A DNA stretch of 53,878 nt from Treponema sp. (GCA_004554075.1 SFOB01000027.1:1-53878); one strand, 5' to 3'. Positions 8,339 to 16,312 are shown, counted from the stretch's first letter. The notes: a model not told the origin generated them from the letters alone. Translations and numbers: made by a program.

Positions 8339-8373
8339 TTCCACTTGACAATTTTTGCAAGTGGAAATAACAT
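8339..8373 (+). promoter_or_regulatory. Promoter with overlapping 9-bp palindrome, upstream of PTS IIA gene
   Basis: TTGACA at 8345-8350 and TAACAT at 8368-8373 are separated by 17 bases. TTCCACTTG (8339-8347) and CAAGTGGAA (8358-8366) form a perfect inverted repeat around the -35 and spacer. Transcription would begin at about 8380, next to ATG 8381. If the palindrome is an operator, a repressor bound there would block the polymerase. Confidence 0.55.
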
Positions 8374-8380
8374 TTATGTT

Positions 8381-8827
8381 ATGGACTTAAGAACAGTATT
8401 AACAACAGACACAGTAAATCTTCACTTGAAAGGAACAACTAAAGAAGAAATCGTTGATGAAATGATTGATGTTTTGTTCAAGGCTGGAAAGGTTACTGAT
8501 AAGGACGCTGCACGCGAATGTGTTTTGGATCGCGAGCGCAAGATGTCTACAGGTATGAAGCACGGAATCGCCATTCCTCATGGAAAGACAGATACAGTAA
8601 AGGATTTGGTTGCCTGCATTGGTATTTCTGATAATCCAGTTGATTTTGATTCATTGGATCAGGAACCATGCCGCATTTTCATTATGACCTTGTCTCCAGT
8701 AAACAAGACAGGTCCACACCTTCAGTTCCTTGCTGAAGTAAGCCTTTTGTTCAAGAGCCCTGAAAAGCGTCAGGAAATTCTTGACACTCAGGATAAGGCC
8801 GAAGTTATCCGCATTCTTACTGAATAG
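8381..8827 (+). CDS. ptsN: PTS EIIA domain protein (PtsN/fructose type)
   Basis: This 148-residue single-domain EIIA protein of the PtsN/fructose family would accept phosphate from HPr on His67, in GIAIPHGKTD. The downstream FIMTLSPVNKTGPHLQFLAEVS segment is typical. No EIIB or EIIC gene is adjacent, which suggests a regulatory (nitrogen-PTS-like) role. The start is uncertain. ATG 8381 gives the family-like N-terminus MDLRTVLTT but has no ribosome site and lies at the predicted transcript start. A TTG at 8345 with AGGGGG upstream would add 12 residues that do not look like the family. Confidence 0.82.
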   Translation: MDLRTVLTTDTVNLHLKGTTKEEIVDEMIDVLFKAGKVTDKDAARECVLDRERKMSTGMKHGIAIPHGKTDTVKDLVACIGISDNPVDFDSLDQEPCRIFIMTLSPVNKTGPHLQFLAEVSLLFKSPEKRQEILDTQDKAEVIRILTE

Positions 8828-8861
8828 AAGACGCGAAGGCATTATCGAATTTAGAAATTCC

Positions 8862-8897
8862 AGACCTTTATGCCCTGCGGCGTAAAGGTCTTTTTTA
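8862..8897 (+). terminator. Rho-independent terminator after PTS IIA gene
   Basis: AGACCTTTA (8862-8870) pairs perfectly with TAAAGGTCT (8883-8891) and is followed by a run of T. Confidence 0.85.
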
Positions 8898-8928
8898 TAT
8901 CTATATGTCCTCCAAGGGCTGCATATAT

Positions 8929-8956
8929 GTCATCCTCGGGCTTGACCCGGGGATCT
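8929..8956. repeat. Family A palindromic repeat (single, CCCGGG variant)
   Basis: GTCATCCTCGGG...CCCGGGGATCT has the same ends (GTCAT, ATCT) and the same CTTGA centre as the other family A units, with a CGGG-type stem. A stem-only relative, CCCGGGGCTTACCCGGG, is at 13736-13752. Confidence 0.7.
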
Positions 8957-8971
8957 AATTAAGGAAAAACC

Positions 8972-9412
8972 ATGAAACTCGACCCTATATTTACCGTAAA
9001 AAACAAGAAACTCTATAAAATAGCAGATGGCACAGAGGTAGACACCTCTACCCTCAAACGCGTAGACATTCCCTGGAGCACTGTAGAAATTGAAGACGAG
9101 GCCTACAACGAAGAATACCTTGCCGGCCTTAGAGACCAGCTTAAAGCTATGGAAGCCACAGGAACTTTCGCCGTACTCGTACCTGTTGTAGACAAGGCTC
9201 TTGAAAATCCGGAAGAGGAAGAGCTTTTTATCAACGCATATAATCACACTGCCCGCCGCGTAAAGGATTGTGAGAGCGTTGCAGGCTTTGAACTTCCTGC
9301 CCAGCTTAAAGATAAAGCAGGTTTTATGGACACTCTGGCCATCAAACACGCACAGTACGTATATTTCACTAAGGCAGAAAATCCGCTATCGGATGACATT
9401 GTGGTATATTAA
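8972..9412 (+). CDS. Hypothetical protein, 146 residues
   Basis: I do not recognise this protein. It is acidic, soluble, with no signal peptide or membrane segment. It has two recognisable blocks: an N-terminal strand-rich part (PIFTVKNKKLYKIADGTEVD) and a helix-rich middle (YLAGLRDQLKAMEATGTFAV). The rhythm of the middle part recalls the start of a TIM-barrel hydrolase, but there are too few residues to form one. It has a normal ribosome site (AAGGA) and its own transcription context between a terminator and the transglycosylase, so it is likely expressed. Confidence 0.7.
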   Translation: MKLDPIFTVKNKKLYKIADGTEVDTSTLKRVDIPWSTVEIEDEAYNEEYLAGLRDQLKAMEATGTFAVLVPVVDKALENPEEEELFINAYNHTARRVKDCESVAGFELPAQLKDKAGFMDTLAIKHAQYVYFTKAENPLSDDIVVY

Positions 9413-9573
9413 AAAACTATCTATTGCGAAATACCGCAAAATACCGCACCATTTGCGAAGAAAAAGTAAAATATTCACGAAAATTCACTACTTTTCTTCA
9501 AAATTCTCTTGATTTAAATTTTCATTTGTGGCATTATACTCCGCAATAACGAGAGAGCAAGAGGGAAAAACGT

Positions 9574-10356
9574 ATGCAGTCTAAAGAGAATCAGAACAGA
9601 CTTGCAGGTACATGGTTCCTCACAGCATTTTTGTGCATAGTTTTAGCGTCTGCAGCCGTTCTTGTTTATGTTTTACTTCCTAATGCACCGGAACCGGTTC
9701 AGCCTGCAATAACTGAGCCTTTGACTATAATTGATTTATCAGAAGAAACTGAAGAAGAGCTTTCACAGGCTTTTCAGGATTATTTTTCTGAAGTTTCTTT
9801 GAATCGTCTTACAGACGATTACGACAGTGGCCTTGCACTTTACAGACAGCCTCTGTCACGCACAGCAGTAGAGTGGTTCTACTTCCAGATTACTGGTAAT
9901 CGCGAAGTAACACAGGCCATTCTTACAGAAGCTGAAAAAAATGATATTCCGCTTTCTTTGGCGTTTTCACTTGCGCACACAGAAAGCAATTATAATACGA
10001 ACGCAACGAACAGGAATGCGAATACTACGATTGACCGGGGCTTGTTCCAATTGAACAGCAACTCCTTTCCCGAGCTTTCGGAGACAGATTTTTTTGATCC
10101 GTTCGTAAGTTCAAAATATGGTATGGCACACCTTAAGTTTTGCCTGAATACAGCCGGAAACGAAGTTTCTGCACTGGCTATGTACAATGCAGGAACCGGC
10201 CGTGTTCGTTCAAACAAGACTCCACAGTCTACTTTGAACTACGTTGGCAAAATCATGTCGTACCAGAAAATGCTTGATCAGCTGTTTGGTGAGCAGGTTG
10301 CCTCTTATTTTGAGACACAGATGACACCAGGAATTGCAGTTGCTTATGCAAAATAA
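9574..10356 (+). CDS. Membrane-anchored lytic transglycosylase (SLT domain)
   Basis: This 260-residue protein has one N-terminal membrane segment (residues ~13-35), an acidic linker, and a C-terminal SLT domain (~115-235). The catalytic Glu is E137 in LAHTESNYN, followed by RGLFQLN and YNAGTGRVR. It should cleave the glycan strands of peptidoglycan from the periplasmic face of the inner membrane, for turnover or for insertion of envelope machines such as the periplasmic flagella. The ribosome site is GAGGG. A strong terminator follows at 10420-10460. Confidence 0.88.
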   Translation: MQSKENQNRLAGTWFLTAFLCIVLASAAVLVYVLLPNAPEPVQPAITEPLTIIDLSEETEEELSQAFQDYFSEVSLNRLTDDYDSGLALYRQPLSRTAVEWFYFQITGNREVTQAILTEAEKNDIPLSLAFSLAHTESNYNTNATNRNANTTIDRGLFQLNSNSFPELSETDFFDPFVSSKYGMAHLKFCLNTAGNEVSALAMYNAGTGRVRSNKTPQSTLNYVGKIMSYQKMLDQLFGEQVASYFETQMTPGIAVAYAK

Positions 10357-10419
10357 GGTTGCTTCGCAGGCTCTTGCCTCCAGAAGCTCCTTATAATCAG
10401 TTTGCCTCCTAATTTTTTT

Positions 10420-10460
10420 GAGGGTCCGGTTTTTATAGTTTTTCCGGATCCTCTTTTTTT
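10420..10460 (+). terminator. Rho-independent terminator after transglycosylase
   Basis: GAGGGTCCGG (10420-10429) pairs with CCGGATCCTC (10444-10453) with one mismatch and is followed by seven T. Confidence 0.85.
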
Positions 10461-10479
10461 GTTAACTCAATATACAGTC

Positions 10480-10583
10480 GGCAAGCACAGCTTGCCTCTG
10501 AGCCGTTCTTTCGATGAACCTAAAATGGCCCGCTGCCGCAGCCCATTTTTTAACGGTTCTTCGATTGTAGGCTTGTTATTTTT
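10480..10583. other. Hairpin-rich intergenic stretch
   Basis: The 328-base gap before the Rex-like gene holds no gene that I can support. It contains GGCAAGC/GCTTGCC (10480-10496) and AAAATGG/CCATTTT with trailing T (10522-10551). It also holds two imperfect direct copies of a CGTTCTT-CGAT motif, near 10504 and 10553. I see no recognised riboswitch, and no Rex-type TTGTGA-N8-TCACAA operator. Confidence 0.45.
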
Positions 10584-10685
10584 TTAACAGTATTTGCAAA
10601 AATCGGGCTTTTTTGGTAAGATTTCCTCAAAATTCACACTTTTGTCTCTTAAATTTGATTCCACAAGGCAGGAGGAAAGCCTATA

Positions 10686-11291
10686 ATGAGCGCAATTGCT
10701 GAACTTCCAGAAGTAACCAGAAAACGCATGCTTACTTTGCAGAATCTTTTGCAAAGCTGGCAGAGCGAAAAAATAACTTCGGTGCAGATTAGTGAGATTA
10801 CCGGTTGGAAAGATTCGCTGATTCGCCACGACCTCTGGCTGCTTGGTTACAACAAGGGTGTTTCAAACGGGTACCTTAAAGACGATTTGCAGGAAGCAAT
10901 CGGACAGGCACTCGGCTTTGAATCCGAACAGAAAAACTGCTGCATTGTGGGCTTAAACAGACTTGGAGCAGCCCTCCTGGATGAAGCCACAACAGAAGGA
11001 AGCATCTTTAAGATTAAGGCGGGTTTTGACTCAAACGTAAACCGCGTTGAGATTCTCCGTTCCACCTTCCCTCTCTACCCTGCAACAGAAATGAACTGGG
11101 TGATTAAACAGGAAAAGATTACCCTTGCAATTCTGACGGTTGCCAGCAAGGAAGCACAGTCTATGTGTGACAGGCTGGTAAAGGCCGGCGTTACGGGAAT
11201 TGTAAATATGACGAGGGCGGTCTTAAAAGTGCCCGATGGCGTGAAGGTTGAGAATCTTTCAATTCTGAATGCGCTTAAACTAGTGAATTAA
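10686..11291 (+). CDS. Rex-like redox regulator with altered nucleotide-binding loop
   Basis: This 201-residue protein has the Rex layout: a winged helix (residues ~8-60, with SLIRHDLWLLGY matching the Rex IRRDFSYFG region) and a Rossmann domain (~84-190). Rex proteins sense NADH/NAD and repress fermentation genes. Here the dinucleotide loop reads GLNRLG (residues 89-94) instead of GxGxxG, so cofactor binding may be changed or lost. Late motifs (LTVASKEAQSMCDRLVKAGV and GIVNMTRAVLKVP) still match Rex closely. A strong ribosome site AGGAGG supports the start. It lies upstream of serC-serA. Confidence 0.8.
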   Translation: MSAIAELPEVTRKRMLTLQNLLQSWQSEKITSVQISEITGWKDSLIRHDLWLLGYNKGVSNGYLKDDLQEAIGQALGFESEQKNCCIVGLNRLGAALLDEATTEGSIFKIKAGFDSNVNRVEILRSTFPLYPATEMNWVIKQEKITLAILTVASKEAQSMCDRLVKAGVTGIVNMTRAVLKVPDGVKVENLSILNALKLVN

Positions 11292-11298
11292 AAGCCTG

Positions 11299-11387
11299 GC
11301 GTTGCGGGGCGGCGTTTGAGCCCCGCAGAAGGGGTAGCGTAAGACCGCAACGCGGGCTGTAGCGAGGGGGAGACTTCCCCCTCCTGA
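11299..11387. repeat. Family B hairpin cluster (inverse orientation)
   Basis: GCGTTGCGG (11299-11307) pairs with CCGCAACGC (11345-11353), enclosing a competing TGCGGGGC/GCCCCGCA stem. AGGGGGA/TCCCCCT (11365-11382) follows. Read on the minus strand it resembles 4663-4733. It could terminate the Rex-like transcript or shape the serC leader. Confidence 0.7.
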
Positions 11388-11414
11388 ATATAGAAAAGAC
11401 AAAGGAGTCGATGT

Positions 11415-12548
11415 ATGGCAAGAGTGTACAATTTTAGTGCGGGACCTAGCTGCCTGCCGGAAGAGGTTTTGAATGCTTGTGCAGCTGAAATGATGGATTA
11501 TAATGGAACTGGCCAGTCGGTAATGGAAATGAGTCACCGATCTAAGGCTTATGAGCCAATCATTCAGGATGCTGAGGCTATGGTTCGCAAGTTGATGAAC
11601 GTACCTGATAACTACAAGGTGCTTTTTGTTCAGGGTGGTGGTTCTACTCAGTTTGCTATGGTTGCAGAAAACCTTGGTATTCACACTGGAAAGGCTGCCT
11701 ACATCGAAACCGGTGTCTGGGCTAAGAAGGCTGCTGCTGAAGCTAAAAAGCTTGGCGTTGATGTTGATATTATTGCATCTTCTAAAGACAAGAACTATTC
11801 ATATATTCCAAAGGTTGAAAAGATTGAAGGCAACTATGACTACGCTTACATCTGTTTCAACAACACAATTATGGGAACTCACTACGAGTACATTCCAGAC
11901 ACAGGAAAGATTCCTCTCGTAGCTGATATTTCTTCTTGCGTTTTGAGTGAGCCACTTGATGTAAGCAAGTTCGGTTTGCTTTTTGCCGGTGCTCAGAAGA
12001 ACCTTGCTCCTGCAGGTGTTACTCTTGTAATCATCCGCGAAGACTTGATCTGCGAGCCTGAAGCTTGCCGCGCTGGCACTCCAACTATGCTCTGCTACAA
12101 GACTCATGCTGATAATGATTCTATGTACAATACTCCTCCATGCTACACTATCTACGTACTTGGAAAGGTTTTGCACTGGATTGAAGCAAACGGCGGAGCT
12201 GAAGGTATGCTCAAGCGCAACAAGGAAAAGGCTGATTACCTTTACAACTACCTTGATAACAACGAAGGCAACTTCTATCACGCAACAACTGAGGTTGGAA
12301 GCCGATCTTTGATGAACGTTCCATTCCTTACAAAGTACTCAACTGGTGCAACAGACGAAGCATCAGTAGCAAAAGAAAAGGAAATCAACGACAAGTTCGT
12401 AAAAGAAGCCGCAGCTGCAGGTCTCGTAAACCTCAAGGGCCACCGCCTTGTTGGTGGTATGCGCGCATCTATTTACAATGCTATGACTCTCGACGGAGTT
12501 AAGGCTCTCGTTGAGTTCATGAAGAAGTTCGCAAAGGAGAATGCATAA
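11415..12548 (+). CDS. serC: Phosphoserine aminotransferase
   Basis: This 377-residue PLP enzyme converts 3-phosphohydroxypyruvate and glutamate to phosphoserine. Family hallmarks are NFSAGPSCLPEEVL at the N-terminus, MEMSHRSKAY, FVQGGGSTQFAM, the PLP lysine K195 in AGAQKNLAPAG, and the substrate His/Arg segment KGHRLVGGMRASIYNA near the C-terminus. AAAGGAG lies upstream of the start. The stop overlaps the serA start (TAATG), so translation of the two is coupled. Confidence 0.97.
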   Translation: MARVYNFSAGPSCLPEEVLNACAAEMMDYNGTGQSVMEMSHRSKAYEPIIQDAEAMVRKLMNVPDNYKVLFVQGGGSTQFAMVAENLGIHTGKAAYIETGVWAKKAAAEAKKLGVDVDIIASSKDKNYSYIPKVEKIEGNYDYAYICFNNTIMGTHYEYIPDTGKIPLVADISSCVLSEPLDVSKFGLLFAGAQKNLAPAGVTLVIIREDLICEPEACRAGTPTMLCYKTHADNDSMYNTPPCYTIYVLGKVLHWIEANGGAEGMLKRNKEKADYLYNYLDNNEGNFYHATTEVGSRSLMNVPFLTKYSTGATDEASVAKEKEINDKFVKEAAAAGLVNLKGHRLVGGMRASIYNAMTLDGVKALVEFMKKFAKENA

Positions 12549-13729
12549 TGAGTTTCAAGATTCAGACATTAAATAAGATTGCTTCAGTTGGTCTCAACCA
12601 GCTCGACCGTGATAATTATGAAATCGCATCTGAAATTAATAATCCGGATGCTATTCTTGTTCGTTCTGCAGAAATGCACGACATGCAGCTTTCTGACAAT
12701 GTAAAGGCTGTAGCCCGCGCAGGTGCCGGAACTAACAATATTCCAATCCCAGAGCTTACAGAAAAGGGCGTTGTTGTATTCAACACTCCTGGTGCTAACG
12801 CAAACGCTGTAAAGGAACTTGTACTCCTCGCACTCTTGCTTTCTAGCCGCCCTGTAATCGAAGCTAACAAGTGGGCAAACGGCCTTGCCGGAAAGGGAGA
12901 CGAAATCCCTGCCCTCGCAGAAAAAGGAAAGAGCCAGTTTGTTGGTCCTGAACTGATGGGAAAAACTCTTGGTGTAATCGGACTTGGTGCTATTGGTGCT
13001 ATGGTTGCTAACCTTGCCCTCCACTTTGGTATGGACGTTTGGGGCTACGACCCATTCCTTTCTGTAAACGCAGCTCTTAAGCTTGATAAGAAAGTAAAGA
13101 TTGCTGAAACTTTGGACAGCCTCTATGCTAAGTGTGATTATCTTACAATCCACGTTCCACAGACAAACGACACAAAGGGAATGATTAATGCTGCTTCTAT
13201 CAAAAACATGAAAGACGGAGTTCGCATTATCAACATTGCCCGCGGTGGTCTTGTAAACAATGCAGACATTCTTGCTGCCCTCGACAGCGGAAAGGTTTCA
13301 TGCCTCATCACAGACTTCGCTGCTGAAGAATTGCTCAACCATCCAAAGGTTGTTTGTATGCCACACCTTGGAGCTTCAACTCCAGAAGCAGAAGACAACT
13401 GTGCTATCATGGCTGCTGCTCAGCTCAAGGACTTCCTCGAGCATGGAAATATCGTAAACTCTGTAAACTTCCCTAAGACAGTTACAGACAACCCTATTCC
13501 AGCCGGCGGAACTCGTCTTTGTATCAGCCACAAAAACATTCCTGATACAATCTCTAAGTTCACAACAATCCTCGGTGAAGCAAAGCTCAATATTTCAGCT
13601 TTCATCAACCAGGCTCGCGGCGACGTAGCTTACAACATCATCGACGTAGACGGCGTTGTAACCGACGACATCATCGCAAAGCTTGCAGCTTGTGACACTG
13701 TAAACAGAGTTCGCCCGATTTTCGGATAA
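12548..13729 (+). CDS. serA: D-3-phosphoglycerate dehydrogenase
   Basis: This 393-residue enzyme oxidises 3-phosphoglycerate with NAD, the first step of serine synthesis. The N-terminal catalytic half has VRSAEMHD and RAGAGTNNIPI. The Rossmann motif is GLGAIG, followed by the catalytic Arg/Glu/His set in INIARGGLVNN, the DFAAEELLNHP segment and MPHLGASTPEAE. The C-terminal ~75 residues form an ACT domain, the usual site of serine feedback. It is coupled to serC by a one-base overlap. serB was not seen in the window. Confidence 0.96.
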   Translation: MSFKIQTLNKIASVGLNQLDRDNYEIASEINNPDAILVRSAEMHDMQLSDNVKAVARAGAGTNNIPIPELTEKGVVVFNTPGANANAVKELVLLALLLSSRPVIEANKWANGLAGKGDEIPALAEKGKSQFVGPELMGKTLGVIGLGAIGAMVANLALHFGMDVWGYDPFLSVNAALKLDKKVKIAETLDSLYAKCDYLTIHVPQTNDTKGMINAASIKNMKDGVRIINIARGGLVNNADILAALDSGKVSCLITDFAAEELLNHPKVVCMPHLGASTPEAEDNCAIMAAAQLKDFLEHGNIVNSVNFPKTVTDNPIPAGGTRLCISHKNIPDTISKFTTILGEAKLNISAFINQARGDVAYNIIDVDGVVTDDIIAKLAACDTVNRVRPIFG

Positions 13730-13767
13730 AAAAAACCCGGGGCTTACCCGGGAATGCATGTTATAAG

Positions 13768-13816
13768 AAAGACTGCTTCCTAATGGTTTCGACCACTACA
13801 AGGCAGTCTTTTTTTA
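13768..13816. terminator. Bidirectional terminator between serA and the minus-strand orphan
   Basis: AAAGACTGC (13768-13776) pairs with GCAGTCTTT (13803-13811), with T runs on both strands and an inner TGGT/ACCA stem. It lies between convergent genes and can serve both. Confidence 0.85.
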
Positions 13817-13818
13817 TT

Positions 13819-14712
13819 CTATTCCAAAGATTTTCTTGCAGCAGCCTGAATTTCTTCAGGAACCAGAGACTTTTCTACTTTTCTGCAAGCATCCAGACTG
13901 AAATTATAACTTTCATAAGTTCTAAAACTTCCATATTGATCAATAACATATGACGGCTCATTTAAGCTTAAACAAACACCTGAATCACTATAAATACGAT
14001 AGACATCCACCATATCAAGTAAAATGATCTCAAGAATATCATCAGGATTGTTTTTTGGATAGTAACGAACTGTTTCTGGAGTATGTCGTGCTATATATAA
14101 AGCTCTGGCGAATACTTCAGAATCGCGTCCGTATGTTTTTTCAAGATAAAAAAGAAATTGTTGTTCCATAGTATCTCTAGTCTGATGGTTAATCTTGTTC
14201 ATTATATCTTCACGATTATTCACATAGGCCTGATAATATATATGATTTTCTTCAAAGTAATCAAAGAAAGAATTACGTAATTCAGGAACCTCAGAATTAA
14301 GTTTCTGTCCCTTTGGAAAATATGTAAAAGTATACTGTCGTGTTTTATTACCAAAAGCAGATCTTGAATCAACATATGCCACTCCATAAGTTGCTCCACA
14401 TTCACTCATTATGTCACATATTTTCTTAATAAACTCATTATCATCTGCCTTATGCATAATGTTTCCATGTCCCATATAACTGTCGACTTGCACTACCTGT
14501 CCACCGGCTTTTTTTCCAGAAGCTTTTACTTCCTTATCTTTTTCTTTTATCATCTTGCTGGCATCGCCCCATTTTTTGAAGAATGTTACTTCTGCTACAT
14601 CACCGTCAGGCAAAATTAAATCATTTTCTACACGTTCCACCTTGTAAGCCTGCGAAAAACCAAGTGACAAAAAGACTAAACCTGTAAACACAAAACCGAT
14701 AAGCTTTTTCAT
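13819..14712 (-). CDS. Secreted hypothetical protein, 297 residues
   Basis: I do not recognise this protein. It starts with a signal peptide (MKKLIGFVFTGLVFLSLGFS, cut likely after SQA) and has no later membrane segment. The mature part is mixed, with two Cys in CDIMSEC and a Tyr-rich C-terminal half. The start at 14712 is chosen because GGGAGG lies upstream and the signal peptide begins there; an earlier in-frame start lies in the neighbouring IS end. The inverted repeat of the IS110 element abuts this ribosome site, so the native promoter has probably been displaced. Expression may depend on read-through from the transposase. Confidence 0.7.
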   Translation of the reverse strand: MKKLIGFVFTGLVFLSLGFSQAYKVERVENDLILPDGDVAEVTFFKKWGDASKMIKEKDKEVKASGKKAGGQVVQVDSYMGHGNIMHKADDNEFIKKICDIMSECGATYGVAYVDSRSAFGNKTRQYTFTYFPKGQKLNSEVPELRNSFFDYFEENHIYYQAYVNNREDIMNKINHQTRDTMEQQFLFYLEKTYGRDSEVFARALYIARHTPETVRYYPKNNPDDILEIILLDMVDVYRIYSDSGVCLSLNEPSYVIDQYGSFRTYESYNFSLDACRKVEKSLVPEEIQAAARKSLE

Positions 14713-14732
14713 TAAAATCCTCCCATAAAAAG

Positions 14733-15872
14733 TCAACGAACAAGTCGACTTTCTAAAATACTTAATTCATGGCAGTCAAAGCTTCTTCTGCAAGAGACAT
14801 TGGTTTGTATTTTCCAATCATCTTTTGTGCATAAAAATCTTTTTTTGTCACTGAGCATTGCCCAAACGATTTCTGCCATCTTTCTTGCAGCGGCAACAAT
14901 TGATTTACCACTGCCTTTATTTGTTTTCATATATTCATAACGCTGCATCATTCTCCAGTCTGAAGTATCTTTGCAACGACGAATTCCTAACACTAACTGT
15001 ACAAAACAGGTTCTCAATTCTTGAGGCCCTCGTTTTGTAATCTTCCCGTGATGAATGGTTTCATTCGAATCCTGTACCCAAGGAACAAGTCCACAGAAAG
15101 CCGCATATTTCTTTGCCGAAGCAAATCTTGAAATGTCTTCTGTGTAAGCCCTGATCGTCCATGCTGTGATTTTTCCGCAGCCACGGATTGTCAGAAGCCG
15201 ATTTACCATCTCATCATCTTTTGTCAGTTCAAACAGTTGTTTTTCAATTATCTTTACGCTTTCTTCAATTCGTTCTATAATTTCAAACATCAGTTTTACT
15301 GATTGTGCTTCGAGCACGTAGTCGTTATTCGACTCAAGGGTGTCCAGAATTCTCTGGCGCCCTTTTTTACTTTGTAGGCATCTAAGCTCGTCAGAAAGTC
15401 CTAAACTCACAAGTAATGCGTGAATTTCGTTCTTCTGACCGACAGTTGAACGTACAAGTCTTTCCCTTGATTTCAACAAACGTCTGATATTCTCTGTCTC
15501 TTTTCCACAAAGATAGCTTTCCGGAAGCATATCCTTTGAAAGAAATTCTGAAATCGTAGAAGCATCATGCTTATCTGTTTTCTTGGCAGATTCGTTGATT
15601 ACCTTGAACTTCAGGGTATTGATGACAGTGACTTCAGCACCTGTCTTCTCAACCTGATTCTTGAAGAACCTTGTATTCCCTGTAGACTCAACTCCAATTT
15701 TTACATCAGCTCCGGTTGCTTTGTATCTGCTTATTCTTGCAAGAAACTCTGCATACCCGTCTGGTGTTGTCGGATACTGTCTAATCTGATCCAGAGATTC
15801 AGATTCTTCTTCGGTACGCACATGAACAGTAAACTGTGTCTTGTGCAAATCAACGCCAATAAAAAATGTCAT
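14733..15872 (-). CDS. IS110-family DEDD recombinase
   Basis: This 379-residue recombinase has the N-terminal RuvC-like DEDD domain: Asp8 in FIGVDLHK, Glu in GVESTGNTRF, and KTDKHDASTI. The C-terminal Transposase_20 domain has the helix-hairpin-like RGCGKITAWTIRAY and the region expected to carry the catalytic Ser (DSNETIHHGKITKRGPQELR). It is intact. The ribosome site is GGAGG, seven bases before the ATG. IS110 recombinases move circular DNA using a bridge RNA made from the element's own non-coding end. Confidence 0.93.
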   Translation of the reverse strand: MTFFIGVDLHKTQFTVHVRTEEESESLDQIRQYPTTPDGYAEFLARISRYKATGADVKIGVESTGNTRFFKNQVEKTGAEVTVINTLKFKVINESAKKTDKHDASTISEFLSKDMLPESYLCGKETENIRRLLKSRERLVRSTVGQKNEIHALLVSLGLSDELRCLQSKKGRQRILDTLESNNDYVLEAQSVKLMFEIIERIEESVKIIEKQLFELTKDDEMVNRLLTIRGCGKITAWTIRAYTEDISRFASAKKYAAFCGLVPWVQDSNETIHHGKITKRGPQELRTCFVQLVLGIRRCKDTSDWRMMQRYEYMKTNKGSGKSIVAAARKMAEIVWAMLSDKKRFLCTKDDWKIQTNVSCRRSFDCHELSILESRLVR

Positions 15873-16063
15873 GATGACCTCCGTCTGATTCTATCGCGGA
15901 AAGTCTAATCGGTAGTGTGTTCCAATCTCCCATTCAGTCTCTAGGACTATAGTATGATACGGCAAAAGCTCTTCATTCTCCTGACCAAGGATCTGCGTCC
16001 TTATTTAAAATGGCGAACAGTTGCCTGGGTTCCGCTGAATCATTTCAGCGTATCACATTACCG
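15873..16063 (-). ncRNA. Candidate bridge-RNA region of the IS110 element
   Basis: This non-coding left end lies 5' of the recombinase, where IS110-type elements encode their bridge RNA. Several stem-loops are visible: CGCTGAA/TTCAGCG (near 16033-16050), AGT/ACT around TCTCTAGG, and GGATCTGCGTCC. The RNA limits and the donor and target loops cannot be fixed by eye. Assignment is from position plus structure only. Confidence 0.4.
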
Positions 16064-16139
16064 CTTGTTCGTTTACCTTTTTATCATGCCTCCTGAAAAC
16101 TTACACTCTTATATTTGAAATATTATATTGAGATAATAA

Positions 16140-16298
16140 ATCCGTCAATTTAAAAAATTGTTATCAAAGAAAAAGAAGAAAAGAGAATACATTGCCTTCA
16201 GCGGCACTCACTGCGACCATATGGTAATTGCCGAGCCCTACAAAACAAAAATGACAATACGTCTGATTTTAGGGGTGACTATACAAAGCCTTTTGTGA
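16140..16298 (+). other. Possible gene remnant
   Basis: The gap between the IS and the LytTR gene contains a short frame without a good start. It reads KREYIAFSGTHCDHMVIAEP and then a few more codons to a stop at 16298. The Cys/His-rich wording looks protein-like, but nothing else supports it. It may be the tail of a gene cut by the IS. The rest of 16085-16312 is A+T-rich and otherwise empty. Confidence 0.2.
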
Positions 16299-16304
16299 TA
16301 GAAT
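16275..16304 (+). promoter_or_regulatory. Promoter of the LytTR gene, start codon near +1
   Basis: GTGACT (16275-16280) and the extended -10 TGATAGAAT (16296-16304) are separated by 18 bases between hexamers. The ATG at 16313 follows after eight bases and there is no ribosome site, so the transcript should have little or no leader. Confidence 0.5.
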
Positions 16305-16312
16305 TCTAAAGT

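Larger units (their letters stand above)
14725..16084 (-). mobile_element. IS110-family insertion sequence
   Basis: The element spans about 1,360 bases. It contains one recombinase gene read on the minus strand and about 190 non-coding bases on its 5' side. Imperfect ~20-base inverted ends are visible. ATAAAAAG then AACGAACAAG lie at 14725-14744, and CTTGTTCGTT then CTTTTTAT lie at 16064-16084. No target-site duplication is obvious, as expected for this family. Inverted ends are typical of the IS1111 subgroup, whereas a long 5' non-coding region is typical of IS110 proper. The subgroup is therefore unsettled. Outer boundaries are estimates. Confidence 0.8.

Noticed and set aside
13731..13820. 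Small structured RNA after serA
   Set aside because: The pairing, T runs and position between convergent genes fit a bidirectional terminator. Nothing more is needed.
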